The notes under the pieces were generated by a model. That model was not told the origin of the DNA. It did not search any database and worked only from the letters and a program-made list of their open reading frames with translations. A stretch of 38,393 nt of DNA. It comes from Cupriavidus numazuensis. GTDB lineage: Bacteria; Pseudomonadota; Gammaproteobacteria; Burkholderiales; Burkholderiaceae. Positions 1 to 8,646 of the stretch are shown here, one piece after another. Within the stretch, counting starts at the first letter, position 1. Each line of letters begins with the position of its first letter. The DNA lies in contig NZ_CAJPVI010000070.1 in the NCBI RefSeq assembly GCF_905397435.1, positions 1 through 38,393 on the forward strand, in the 5' to 3' direction. The position numbers and the translations under genes are program-made.

Positions 1-11
1 GTGATCTCCTT
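1..11 (-). promoter_or_regulatory. Ribosome binding site of a leftward gene just outside the window
   Basis: Read leftward, the first bases give AAGGAGATCAC, a strong Shine-Dalgarno sequence that ends at the window edge. A start codon would fall immediately outside. No leftward coding sequence is seen inside the window here, so this is inferred to be the leader of an unseen gene. Confidence 0.45.
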
Positions 12-75
12 GAAGACGGGAACAGAACCGGAAATGCCGGCTGCTTCCAGATTGGCAGTTGAGCGCGGCGGGCGT

Positions 76-89
76 TTGTTCTGCATCAA
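76..89 (-). promoter_or_regulatory. FNR/ANR-like box near left edge
   Basis: TTGTTCTGCATCAA matches TTGAT-N4-ATCAA at 9 of 10 positions. It lies upstream of the ribosome binding site of the leftward gene that starts outside the window, at a distance that fits a class II FNR promoter for that gene. No convincing -10 box was found in either direction, so the target is uncertain. Confidence 0.45.
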
Positions 90-155
90 GACCGCTGCAT
101 CGACGCCCATGGGGCGGTGGAACGACTTTGCACGAGGTCGGAATCCGCCTCGACG

Positions 156-175
156 CTGTCAGGTAAACCTGACAG
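156..175. repeat. Perfect 8-bp inverted repeat, operator-like
   Basis: CTGTCAGGTAAACCTGACAG has perfect 8-bp arms around a TAAA spacer. It lies 76 bp upstream of the receiver-like gene at 251. The half CCTGACA recurs at about 188-194. It has no T-run, so it resembles a protein-binding site more than a terminator. The regulator is unknown. Confidence 0.45.
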
Positions 176-250
176 GGCATGCTGCAAGCCTGACATCAGT
201 CTCAGCCCTGCCTGATTTCGAAAGGCACGGCCGGCGACGATACTGGGCAC

Positions 251-655
251 ATGAGCAACCGCACCCAACTCCACGACCTGACTGTCTACATCCTCGAGCA
301 CGCGAGTCCGATCAGGACGCGGCAATTGCGTTTGCTCCAGGCTGTGGCCGGTATGCAAGTGGTCGGGGCAGGTACGGATGCCGAAGCCGACTTGCCGGCA
401 CTCGAGGCGCTTCGCCCCGATGTCGTGCTGGTCGGGCTGCGCACCGGGCAATCATTAAGGCAGGTCCGGTTGCTGACAGCAAAACTGCCGGGTAGCACCT
501 TGATCGTGCTGTCCAACAGCGGGTCTGCGCTGATGCGCGCGGCCTGCCTGAGGGCCGGCGGAAGCTACTGCTTCGACAAGACGCTGGAAGTCGACAAACT
601 GCGCACCGCTCTGCTGGAGATTTCCGGCGCAGCACAAAGAAGCAGCGAACCATAG
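251..655 (+). CDS. Stand-alone receiver-like protein lacking the phosphoacceptor Asp
   Basis: This 134-residue protein has the alternating beta/alpha pattern of a CheY-like response-regulator receiver domain and no output domain. The strand-3 motif that normally reads DVVLLDL here reads DVVLVGL, so Gly62 replaces the phosphorylated Asp. The acidic pair of strand 1 is reduced to Glu16-His17, while the conserved Lys (Lys110, in FDKT) remains. It is therefore probably a pseudo-receiver that binds a partner without Asp phosphorylation. The ATG at 251 has no strong Shine-Dalgarno sequence. It is the first gene of a same-strand run with fnr (718) and the phosphorylase (1508), which suggests a role next to the Fnr regulator. 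A partner cannot be named. Confidence 0.75.
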   Translation: MSNRTQLHDLTVYILEHASPIRTRQLRLLQAVAGMQVVGAGTDAEADLPALEALRPDVVLVGLRTGQSLRQVRLLTAKLPGSTLIVLSNSGSALMRAACLRAGGSYCFDKTLEVDKLRTALLEISGAAQRSSEP

Positions 656-717
656 GAGTAACGGGTTATCGGGGCCGGCGGACGTGCTCCTGATAGCACC
701 GCCATCTGGAGACAACG

Positions 718-1503
718 ATGTTCGGAACCAGCGATTCGCCTTCGGCCGACCTCGAGCAGCACGCCATCAGCGCCCCCCTCGACCGCCAGGCAAGGCTGTC
801 CACCGCAGATGCACCGAAGCCGGGTGCGCAGTGCTCCACCTGCATGCTCCGGCACATCTGCATGGCGTCCAACCTTGACGAGACGGATGTCGCGCGCCTG
901 AACAGCGTGGTGAGGAACTGGAAGATGGTCAGGCAAGGGCAAGCGCTCTACCGTTCCGGAGATCCGTTCCAGAGCATCTACGCGCTGCGTTCGGGCTCGA
1001 TCAAGACCGTGCTCTCTCATCCGAGCGGTCGCGAATGCGTGTCCGGCTTCTTCCTTCCCGGCGAAACGCTTGGCCTTGACGGCATTTCGACCGAGGTCCA
1101 CACCTGCGACGCCATTGCCCTGGAAGACAGCGCCGTCTGCGTGATCCCGTTCCACCTGCTGGAAGCGCTCTGCCGCGAAGTCAAATCGCTGCAACAGCAG
1201 GTCCACAAGATGATGAGCGCGGAAATCGTCCGTGAGACCGGCCAGATGATGCTGCTTGGCAACCTCACGGCGGAACAACGCGTGGCAGCCTTCCTGCTCA
1301 ACATCTCGCGTCGCCTGCAGCGCAGAGGCTATTCGCCCACTTGCTTCACGTTGCGCATGACGCGCGAGGACATCGGCAGCTATCTGGGCATGACCCTGGA
1401 GACCGCAAGCCGCACGCTGTCCCGCTTCCAGCAGGAAGGACTGATTCGGGTACAGGGCAAGCAGATCGAACTGCTGGATCTTGAGGCGCTCGATCTGCGA
1501 TAA
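718..1503 (+). CDS. fnr: Fnr/Anr-type oxygen-sensing transcription regulator
   Basis: This is a 261-residue CRP/FNR-family regulator. The N-terminal cluster Cys39-x2-Cys42-x5-Cys48 and the central Cys141 (in AVCVIPF) match the four ligands of the oxygen-labile [4Fe-4S] cluster of E. coli FNR. A cyclic-nucleotide-like beta-roll (about 60-150) and a dimer helix (about 155-185) precede a C-terminal helix-turn-helix. The recognition helix reads ETASR (Glu229, Ser231, Arg232), the residue set that reads TTGAT half sites. GGAG lies just before the ATG at 718. It is expected to be active without oxygen and to bind the TTGAT-N4-ATCAA-like boxes found throughout this window. The genome may encode other Fnr paralogues, so the link to each box is inferred. 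Confidence 0.92.
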   Translation: MFGTSDSPSADLEQHAISAPLDRQARLSTADAPKPGAQCSTCMLRHICMASNLDETDVARLNSVVRNWKMVRQGQALYRSGDPFQSIYALRSGSIKTVLSHPSGRECVSGFFLPGETLGLDGISTEVHTCDAIALEDSAVCVIPFHLLEALCREVKSLQQQVHKMMSAEIVRETGQMMLLGNLTAEQRVAAFLLNISRRLQRRGYSPTCFTLRMTREDIGSYLGMTLETASRTLSRFQQEGLIRVQGKQIELLDLEALDLR

Positions 1504-1507
1504 GCCG

Positions 1508-3082
1508 ATGACTTTACCCATGCCCGTCGGCGGGGATAGCGCGATGCTGGCCAACGAGCTGAAGTTTGCTGCCGGGGAAGGCCAGGGATCCGAGCCGCTG
1601 ACCTTCAAGCCGCTCGGCATCGACACCTGGCAGGAGCATGTCATCTACCTCCACCCCGACTGCCCCGTGTGCCGAGCCGAAGGCTTCGCCGCGCAGGCAC
1701 GGGTGCAGGTGCGGATCGGCGACGCCAGCATCATTGCCACGCTGAACCTGGTTGGCGCGCCATTGCTTGATACCGCAGAGGCCAGTCTTTCCGCCAGCGC
1801 TGCGCAGGCACTGGCAGCGCGCGCCGGCGATATGGTGACGGTGAGTCACGCGCCGGCCCTGGAATCCGTACGCGCCTTGCGTGCGAAGATCTACGGCCGC
1901 CGGCTCGACGGCGCACAGATCGGGTCCATCATCAGCGATATCTCGGCGGGGCGGTACCCGGATGTGTATATCTCCGCATTCCTCGCCGCGTGTGCAGATG
2001 GCCGCATGAACCGGCGGGAAACGGTGGACCTGACACGTGCCATGGTGCACTCGGGCGAGCGGCTGTCATGGAGCCAGGCCCTCGTTGCCGACAAGCACTG
2101 CGTCGGCGGGCTGCCCGGCAACCGGACCACGCCGATTGTCGTGGCGATAGCAGCAGCCGGAGGCCTGGTCTTGCCGAAGACGTCTTCCCGGGCGATTACC
2201 TCTCCGGCCGGTACCGCGGACACGATGGAGACATTGACCCGCGTGGCGCTCAGTGCAGCGGAACTGCGCCACGTCGTTGAGCGGGTCGGGGCGTCGCTGG
2301 TCTGGGGCGGCGCGCTGAACCTGAGTCCTGCTGACGATATCCTCATCCGCGTGGAACGCGCGCTCGATATCGACAGCGACGCGCAGCTGGTTGCCTCCAT
2401 CCTGTCCAAGAAGGTTGCGGCAGGCTCGACGCACATCCTGATCGATGTGCCGGTTGGCCCCACCGCCAAGGTACGCGAGGACAGGGACCTGGAACGGCTC
2501 GAAGCCGCGATGCGGCATGTGGCGGAGGCGTTCGGCCTGCACATCCTGATGGTCAGGACCGACGGGACCCAGCCGGTTGGCAAGGGCATCGGCCCCGCGC
2601 TGGAGGCGCGCGACGTCCTGGCGGTACTGCAGCGCACGGTGGCGGCGCCGCCCGACCTGCGCGAGCGCTCGGTCATGCTCGCGGGCGCGCTGCTGGAGTT
2701 CTGCGGGGCAGCACCAAAGGGCACGGGCGAAAAGGCCGCCGGCCAGCTACTCGACAGCGGCGCGGCCTGGCGCAAGTTCGAGGCGATTTGCGAAGCGCAG
2801 GGCGGCTTGCGCGTCCCGGGCGAAGCCATCTTTCGCCGCGACATCGTCGCTCCCCACCCGGGCAGGGTGATCGCCATCGACAACCGCCACATCGCCCGCA
2901 CCGCAAAGCTGGCAGGCGCTCCGATGCGGCAGGTGGCGGGCCTCGAGATGCGGGTACGGGTCAACGACGAAGTCCGCGCCGGACAGCCGCTGTTCACGGT
3001 CCATGCCCAGGCCTCGGGCGAACTCGATTACTCGTGCAGCTATGCGCTGGCACACCCTGCGGTCTCCATCGAACCGCACTGA
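1508..3082 (+). CDS. Thymidine/AMP phosphorylase family protein (long form)
   Basis: About 524 residues, of the long nucleoside/nucleotide phosphorylase type that resembles archaeal AMP phosphorylase (DeoA) rather than the 440-residue E. coli DeoA. An extra N-terminal domain (about 30-110) precedes the glycosyltransferase helical and alpha/beta domains. The phosphate-binding signature DKHCVGGLPGNRTTPIVV and the motif PKTSSRAITSPAGTADTME are intact. It would cleave a nucleoside or nucleoside monophosphate with phosphate to base and ribose 1-phosphate or ribose 1,5-bisphosphate; substrate preference cannot be read from sequence. The ATG at 1508 lies 4 bp after the fnr stop; ATGs at 1520 and 1544 are alternatives, the last with a GGCGGGGA upstream. 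It may work with the PRPP-synthetase-like gene at 31320 in nucleotide recycling. Confidence 0.85.
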   Translation: MTLPMPVGGDSAMLANELKFAAGEGQGSEPLTFKPLGIDTWQEHVIYLHPDCPVCRAEGFAAQARVQVRIGDASIIATLNLVGAPLLDTAEASLSASAAQALAARAGDMVTVSHAPALESVRALRAKIYGRRLDGAQIGSIISDISAGRYPDVYISAFLAACADGRMNRRETVDLTRAMVHSGERLSWSQALVADKHCVGGLPGNRTTPIVVAIAAAGGLVLPKTSSRAITSPAGTADTMETLTRVALSAAELRHVVERVGASLVWGGALNLSPADDILIRVERALDIDSDAQLVASILSKKVAAGSTHILIDVPVGPTAKVREDRDLERLEAAMRHVAEAFGLHILMVRTDGTQPVGKGIGPALEARDVLAVLQRTVAAPPDLRERSVMLAGALLEFCGAAPKGTGEKAAGQLLDSGAAWRKFEAICEAQGGLRVPGEAIFRRDIVAPHPGRVIAIDNRHIARTAKLAGAPMRQVAGLEMRVRVNDEVRAGQPLFTVHAQASGELDYSCSYALAHPAVSIEPH

Positions 3083-3114
3083 GAAGATCGGGCGTGCGTG
3101 GAGACGTGCGTGCC

Positions 3115-3762
3115 TCAGATGTCCTCTTCCTCGTCGAACAGATGGTTGCGCATGGCATAGCGCAGCAGCGCCGCTTCGCTGGGCACGTGCATCTTTTCCA
3201 TCAGCCGCATCTTGTAGGTACTGACCGTCTTGACGCTCACGCACAGTGCTGTCGCGATCACAGTCAGCGGCTCGCCCAGCACCAGCCGCCGATAGACTTC
3301 CAGCTCGCGGTCGGACAGACGCAAGTGCGGTGCTTCTTCCTGATGTTCCTGCAGGCTGGTCGCCAGCTTGCCGGCAATCGCCTGGCTGACGTACGTGCCC
3401 CCGCTTGCGACCTGGTTGATCGCCGAAACCAGCTCGGTAGCAGCGCTCTCCTTGGTCAGGTAGCCCGCCGCACCGGCCTGGAACGCGCGCACGATATACT
3501 GCTGCTCCGCATGCATGGTCAGTACCAGGATGCGCAGCGCCGGCTGCTCGTCCCGCAACAGGCGGATCAGTTCCAGGCCGCTGCGGCCCGGCATCGACAA
3601 GTCGAGCAGCAGCACCTGCGGCGCGCAGTCGCGCACCAGCTTCATGACCTGGGTGCCGTCGGCGGCTTCGCCTACCACATCGAATTTGCCGGCGCGCTCC
3701 AGGATATGCTTGAGCCCGTCGCGCACGACAGCATGGTCATCGGCAATGAGCACGCGCGTCAT
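3115..3762 (-). CDS. NarL/FixJ-family response regulator
   Basis: A 215-residue response regulator. The receiver domain (about 1-120) has the acidic pair Asp8-Asp9, the phosphoacceptor Asp in LLLDLSMPG and the conserved Lys in YLTKES. A LuxR-type helix-turn-helix (about 148-208) begins LSDRELEVYRRLVLGE and contains VSVKTVSTYKMRLMEKM. It starts one base after the stop of the sensor kinase gene, so the two are translationally coupled and almost certainly cognate. It ends convergent with the phosphorylase gene, 32 bp away. Regulators of this architecture in other bacteria respond to oxygen, nitrate or redox; the target genes here are unknown. Confidence 0.9.
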   Translation of the reverse strand: MTRVLIADDHAVVRDGLKHILERAGKFDVVGEAADGTQVMKLVRDCAPQVLLLDLSMPGRSGLELIRLLRDEQPALRILVLTMHAEQQYIVRAFQAGAAGYLTKESAATELVSAINQVASGGTYVSQAIAGKLATSLQEHQEEAPHLRLSDRELEVYRRLVLGEPLTVIATALCVSVKTVSTYKMRLMEKMHVPSEAALLRYAMRNHLFDEEEDI

Positions 3763-3763
3763 T

Positions 3764-5311
3764 TCATATCCCTTTTTCTCGTGGAATCTGTACGGTCAGC
3801 CGGAATCCCTTGCCGGGTTCGCTGTCGATCGCCACCGTGCCGCCAAGCAGCCGTGCCCGCTCCCGGATTCCCAGCAGCCCCAGCGACTTGCGCGGCTCGG
3901 TGCCGGAGGGCTTCTTGTCCCATCCGACACCATTATCCTGCACCCGCAACTCGATCTGCCCGTCCATCCGGGCCAGTGAAACATCCACGGCCGTTGCGTC
4001 AGCGTGCCGGACGACGTTGCTGAGCGCCTCCTGCACAATGCGAAACATGGCGATGGCGGTCTGCTCGGGCACGTCCGCATCCACGCCATCCACATTCACC
4101 GGCAGGCCATACCGGCTCGAAAAGTCATTGGCCAGCCACTCGATGGCGGTCAGCATGCCCAGTTCGTCAAGCAGGGCTGGCCGCAGATCACTGGCAATGC
4201 GGCGAACCGACGCGACCGTGTCGTCAATGACGCCGTTCATGCCGGTGAGGTCCGCGAGGATTCCGCGCGTGTCCCTGCCCTCGCTGACATCCGCGGCAAG
4301 CATGGTCATGTCCATCTTCAGCGCGCTCAGCCGCTGGCCCAGGTCGTCATGGAGTTCGCGTGCGATGCGGCGCTTCTCTTCTTCCCGGGTGGCCAGGATG
4401 CTGTCCGAAAGCTGCTGCAGTTCCTCTCGCGATCGGCGCAGCGCCTGCTCGGCGCGTACGCGTTCCGTGATATCGCGCAGCATCACCGTATAGAGGCTGA
4501 CACCGCCGTCCGCGATCTGTGAAATCGAAGCCTCGATGGGAAACTCGCTGCCATCGCGGCGCAGCGCATAGAGGGCGCGCTGTTGCCCCATCTGGCGGTC
4601 CGACACGCCCGTCACGCCGAACCGGCGCACATGTGCGTCGTGCGCAGCGCGAAAGCGCTCGGGAATGAAATCGCCAAGCGGCCGGCCAATCGCCTGGTCG
4701 GCCGGCCACCCGAACAAGGTTTCCGCCATGGGATTGAACAGGATGACGTGCTGGGCGCTGTCCACCGTGATGATGGCCTCCATCGAGGAACGGATAATGC
4801 CGGCCAGCCGCGCTTCGCTTTCCCTGACACGGTGGAGACTGGCATGCATGGCTTCCTCGGCGCGCGCGCGTTCGGTGATATCGCGCAGCATGACGGTGAA
4901 TAGCCTCGATCCGCGGTGAGTCGTTTGCGAAATCGATGCTTCGATCGGAAACTCGGTCCCGTCGCGGCGCAGTGCATAGAGTGCGCGCTGGCGCCCCATC
5001 TGGCGATCCGAGACTCCGGTGACGCCGAACCGGCGCACATGCGCCTCATGCGCCGCCCGGAAGCGTTCCGGGATGAAGTCCGTCAGCGGTCGGCCGATCG
5101 CCTGGTCGGCCGGCCATGCGAACAACGCTTCTGCCATGGGATTGAACAACACCACGCGCTGGTCGGCATCAACGGAAATGATGGCCTCCATGGACGAGCG
5201 AATGATCCCGGCAAGTTGCGCCTGGCTGTTTTGCGGCTTGCGCAATGCGCGGCACGCGCGGCGTCGGGCCCCGCGCATCCGGATCGAATAGGTACTTATC
5301 CCTTTGGACAT
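3764..5311 (-). CDS. Cytoplasmic PAS-PAS sensor histidine kinase (HisKA_3)
   Basis: From the ATG at 5311 this is 515 residues with no membrane segment. Two PAS domains with C-terminal PAC motifs (about 30-155 and 166-290) are followed by HisKA_3 (about 305-375) with the phosphoacceptor His321 in IARELHDDLGQR, and an HATPase domain with N-box EALSNVVRH and G1 box DNGVGW. This is the NarX/DegS/DosS kinase class that phosphorylates NarL-type regulators. The PAS domains are near-identical repeats with a 136-residue period, which shows a recent internal duplication. They carry no haem-specific motif that I can recognise, so the ligand is unknown. A GTG at 5356 would add 15 residues; neither start has a clear ribosome binding site. 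The response regulator follows directly. Confidence 0.88.
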   Translation of the reverse strand: MSKGISTYSIRMRGARRRACRALRKPQNSQAQLAGIIRSSMEAIISVDADQRVVLFNPMAEALFAWPADQAIGRPLTDFIPERFRAAHEAHVRRFGVTGVSDRQMGRQRALYALRRDGTEFPIEASISQTTHRGSRLFTVMLRDITERARAEEAMHASLHRVRESEARLAGIIRSSMEAIITVDSAQHVILFNPMAETLFGWPADQAIGRPLGDFIPERFRAAHDAHVRRFGVTGVSDRQMGQQRALYALRRDGSEFPIEASISQIADGGVSLYTVMLRDITERVRAEQALRRSREELQQLSDSILATREEEKRRIARELHDDLGQRLSALKMDMTMLAADVSEGRDTRGILADLTGMNGVIDDTVASVRRIASDLRPALLDELGMLTAIEWLANDFSSRYGLPVNVDGVDADVPEQTAIAMFRIVQEALSNVVRHADATAVDVSLARMDGQIELRVQDNGVGWDKKPSGTEPRKSLGLLGIRERARLLGGTVAIDSEPGKGFRLTVQIPREKGI

Positions 5312-5434
5312 ACCTGGCGCCCTAGCCGGCAGATTAACGCACAATCCTGAACACACTATAGGAGTGCTGACGCCATGTACAACCGCGGTCGGACAATCCC
5401 GCCGCCGCTATGCATTTGGCAGGGGCGCAACGGC

Positions 5435-8134
5435 TCAGTCCAGCTCGAGATATCTCGAAAGCACTCTTCGCACAACGAAGGTTATCAGGAGATACAGGGC
5501 CAGGATCGGGACCAGCATCGTCCATAGGTATGAGGGCGGCTCATGCAGATGGAGGACAGACGCGGCCGGCGAATACGGCAGCCAGACTCCCAGTACGCAG
5601 ATGGCGCCTGTGGCCGCAAGCAGCGCCGGGCTGGCACGGCTCTCGATGAACGGGATTCTGCTGGTGCGGATGATGTGGACAACCAGCGTCTGGGAAAGCA
5701 GCGACTCCAGGAACCAGCCGGTCTGAAACACCGGCGCATTGGCCGGACTATTGGCGCCGATCCACCAGTACAGCCCCGCAAAGGTCAGATAGTCGAAGAC
5801 TGAACTGACGGGGCCGAGGCACAGGATATAGCGCCGAACCTTGGCGACCTCCCAGCGGCAAGGCCTGGAAAGTGCGCCGTCATCGACGTTATCGGTCGGC
5901 AAGGCGGTTTGCGAGATGTCATAAAGCAGGTTGTTGGTCAGCAGTTGAATGGGGGCCATGGGCAGGAAAGGCAGCCAAGCGCTCGCACCCAGGACGCTGA
6001 AAATGTTCCCGAAATTGGAACTGGCCCCCATGCGCAGGTACTTGAGCAGGTTGGCGAACACGCGCCGGCCTTCCAAGACGCCGTCGTACAGCACCGTCAG
6101 GCTCTTTTCCAGCAGGATGACACCCGCCGACTCCTTGGCGATGTCCACCGCGTTATCGACCGAGATGCCGACATCCGCCGCCTTGAGCGCCGGGCCGTCA
6201 TTGATCCCGTCCCCGAGCACGCCCACCACCCTGCCCTGTGCACGCAGCGCCCGGACCAGTGTCTCCTTGTGTGCGGGGTTGAGCCTGGCAAACAGGCTAT
6301 TGTCCCTTGCCACCTCGGCCAGTTCCGCCGGCGTGAGCCGGTCCAGATCGCTACCGAGGACAACACGGCCGGCGGGCAGGCCGACCATGCGGCAGACCTT
6401 GCTGGTGATCCTGGGGCTGTCACCGGTCAGGATCTTGACCTCGATGCCGCTCTTGCGCAGCGCGGCCAACGCCGCGGCCGCGCTCTCCTTCGGCGGATCG
6501 ATGAATGCGATATAGCCGACCAGTTCCATGCCGGCTTCATCCGCAACACCGTAGGCATGCGATGGACCTGCCGCTGGCACGCGTTTGCTGGCGATCGCTA
6601 TGACCCGGAAACCGTCCTCGTTTAGCCGCTCGCTCTGCCGCATCAGGTCGGCCCGGTGGACGGCATCGAGCTCCACCACCGTATCGCCGATCCGCGCCGT
6701 GGCGCTGGCGTCGAACACTTCCTCCACTGCGCCCTTGCAGATCAGCAGACGCCGTTCATCTCCAGGCTGGCTGCTCTCCACCACGACCGACATGCGCCGC
6801 CGGGTGAAATCGAACGGGATCTCGTCAACGAGATGCCATTGCTCATGGATGCCGATGCGTTGGCCGACGTCCTCGTGCTGGAGCACCGCCACATCGAGCA
6901 GATTGCGCAAGCCGGACTGAAAGAAGCTGTTGAGATAGGCAAACTCCAGAACCTGCTCGCTTTCTCTGCCGCTGAGGTCGAAATGGTGCTTCAGGATGAC
7001 GCGGTCCTGCGTCAGCGTTCCGGTTTTGTCGGTGCACAGCACGTCCATCGCGCCGAGATTCTGGATCGCGTTCAGGCGCTTGATGATGACCTTGCGCCTG
7101 GACATCACCAGCGCGCCCTTGGCCAGGTTCACCGTGACCAGCATGGGCAGCATCTCGGGCGTCAGGCCGACGCCGACAGCGACGGCAAAGAGCAGCGCTT
7201 CGAACCAGTCTCCTTTTGTCAGGCCGTTGATGACGAACACCAGCGGCGCCATCACGACGATGATGCCCAGCATCAGGCGGCTGATTTGCCCCAAACCCTC
7301 CTCGAACGCTGTAGGCGGCTCGCGCGCGGCGATCGAGCGGGCAATGTGGCCGAACACCGCATGGCGGCCCGTCAGCACCACCAGTGCCGTTGCCGTCCCG
7401 CTCACGACCGCAGTGCCCATCAGTGCCAGGTTGGCAATGTCGCCGGCCGTCTCGCCGCTTGCACCATCGACAGCAAACTTCTCCACCGGCATGGATTCCC
7501 CGGTGAGCGCAGCCTGGTTGACGAACAGATCTTTCGCGGTCAGGAGGCGTACATCCGCCGGGACGAGATCCCCGGCGGCAAGATGGATGACATCGCCGGG
7601 TACCAGTTCGGCGATAGGGATGTCGCTGGTTTGCGACTGCGCCCCGGCCGCTGGCCGGCGCCGCACGGCGATGACGGTATGCACCATCGCTCGCAGTGCG
7701 GCGGCCGCCTTGCCCGATCGACTCTCCTGCCAGGTCGCCAGTACGACGCTGAGCGCCACCATGCACGTAATGACCGAAGCGGCCTGCCAGTCGTGGATCA
7801 GACCCGACAACGCGGCCAGGCTGAGCAGCATCAGGTTCAAGGGATTGCGCAGCCGCGCGAGAAGATCCGGTACGAAACGGTGCCGCCGCTCCGTGGCAAT
7901 CTGGTTGGCGCCATGCTCGAGCCTGCGCGCCGGCACTTCCGTAGCGATCAGCCCTTGCTCATCTGCATCGAGCATTGCGAGCGCCTGAGCAACGCTTCCC
8001 GCCGCGGCCCCGGCCAGCAACGGCGGAACATCACTGGCACCCGGGCGAATGGCCGGACGGTCCGCGGCGGCTGCAGTGCCCGGCGTTTCGCTCAACGCTG
8101 CGCGGGTGGCGGCCTGCGCGACCTTCATTGGCAT
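5435..8134 (-). CDS. P-type cation-transporting ATPase, Mg2+-importing type (P3B-like)
   Basis: An 899-residue P-type ATPase. It has the dephosphorylation loop TGES (211-214), the membrane-helix motif GVGLTPEMLPMLVTVNLAKG (about 321-340) typical of MgtA/MgtB (P3B), and the phosphorylation motif DKTGTLTQD with Asp369. The hinge VLGDGINDGPALKAADVG and a C-terminal set of hydrophobic helices follow. Hydrophobic pairs near 98-135 and 285-335 form the first transmembrane hairpins. It would import Mg2+ or a related cation across the inner membrane. It lies 15 bp after the Usp gene and appears to be third in the FNR-box operon beginning at 9186. The usual MgtA leader riboswitch is not seen, which fits control by oxygen rather than Mg2+. 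The long Ala-rich N-terminus is unusual but in frame. Confidence 0.88.
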   Translation of the reverse strand: MPMKVAQAATRAALSETPGTAAAADRPAIRPGASDVPPLLAGAAAGSVAQALAMLDADEQGLIATEVPARRLEHGANQIATERRHRFVPDLLARLRNPLNLMLLSLAALSGLIHDWQAASVITCMVALSVVLATWQESRSGKAAAALRAMVHTVIAVRRRPAAGAQSQTSDIPIAELVPGDVIHLAAGDLVPADVRLLTAKDLFVNQAALTGESMPVEKFAVDGASGETAGDIANLALMGTAVVSGTATALVVLTGRHAVFGHIARSIAAREPPTAFEEGLGQISRLMLGIIVVMAPLVFVINGLTKGDWFEALLFAVAVGVGLTPEMLPMLVTVNLAKGALVMSRRKVIIKRLNAIQNLGAMDVLCTDKTGTLTQDRVILKHHFDLSGRESEQVLEFAYLNSFFQSGLRNLLDVAVLQHEDVGQRIGIHEQWHLVDEIPFDFTRRRMSVVVESSQPGDERRLLICKGAVEEVFDASATARIGDTVVELDAVHRADLMRQSERLNEDGFRVIAIASKRVPAAGPSHAYGVADEAGMELVGYIAFIDPPKESAAAALAALRKSGIEVKILTGDSPRITSKVCRMVGLPAGRVVLGSDLDRLTPAELAEVARDNSLFARLNPAHKETLVRALRAQGRVVGVLGDGINDGPALKAADVGISVDNAVDIAKESAGVILLEKSLTVLYDGVLEGRRVFANLLKYLRMGASSNFGNIFSVLGASAWLPFLPMAPIQLLTNNLLYDISQTALPTDNVDDGALSRPCRWEVAKVRRYILCLGPVSSVFDYLTFAGLYWWIGANSPANAPVFQTGWFLESLLSQTLVVHIIRTSRIPFIESRASPALLAATGAICVLGVWLPYSPAASVLHLHEPPSYLWTMLVPILALYLLITFVVRRVLSRYLELD

Positions 8135-8149
8135 GGCCGGACCATGAAC

Positions 8150-8605
8150 TCAGGTCTCGTCTTTCGCCCTGACAAGCAAGACTGGCACCGGACACTGGCG
8201 CACCAGGCTTTCGGCCACACTCCCGAGCAGCAACCGGCTCATGCCGTGGCGGCCATGCGTGCCGAGCACCACGAGTTCGGCAGCACTGCTCTCGACAAGC
8301 TGGCGGATCTGGTGGGCGATATCGCCGAGCGCCACAATCTCGTCGATCATGACGGTCTGGCAGCGCACATGCCTGGCCTTTGCTTTTTCCTGTGCCTCGG
8401 CTAGCAGTTCTTCACCGCCCTTGATCAGGCCGGCACGCAGGTCGGTCAGGTCAACGTAGCCCATGTCATATTTCAGGTAGCCGTTGTCAATCACGTGGAC
8501 GACCTGCAACTCGGCGTCGCAGATGGCGGCCAGTCCGATCGCATGGTCCAGGGCCAGGTCGCTGCAGTGGCTGCCGTCGACTGCCACGAGAATCCTCTTG
8601 TACAT
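8150..8605 (-). CDS. Universal stress protein, single-domain, ATP-binding type
   Basis: A 151-residue UspA-family protein. It starts with the typical strand and loop MYKRILVAVDGS and ends with the nucleotide-binding signature G-x2-G-x9-G-S (GTHGRHGMSRLLLGS). These proteins act in the cytoplasm as ATP-binding modulators during growth arrest and hypoxia. It lies between a flavodoxin-like gene (41 bp upstream) and the P-type ATPase (15 bp downstream) on the same strand, so all three are probably cotranscribed from the FNR-type promoter near 9225-9272. A ribosome binding site of GGAGA type precedes the ATG at 8605. Confidence 0.9.
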   Translation of the reverse strand: MYKRILVAVDGSHCSDLALDHAIGLAAICDAELQVVHVIDNGYLKYDMGYVDLTDLRAGLIKGGEELLAEAQEKAKARHVRCQTVMIDEIVALGDIAHQIRQLVESSAAELVVLGTHGRHGMSRLLLGSVAESLVRQCPVPVLLVRAKDET

Positions 8606-8646
8606 TCCATCTCTCCTTCAATTGCCACACGGCGATGACCGGAAAA

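Noticed and set aside
1..495. A rightward open frame of 164 codons from the first base
   Set aside because: It overlaps the receiver-like gene in another frame, has no start signal and a low-complexity, Arg-rich composition typical of a non-coding frame in high-GC DNA.
6656..8404. A 582-codon frame opposite the P-type ATPase and the Usp gene
   Set aside because: It is antisense to two clear genes, shows no domain, and runs across the gene boundary; a high-GC mirror frame.
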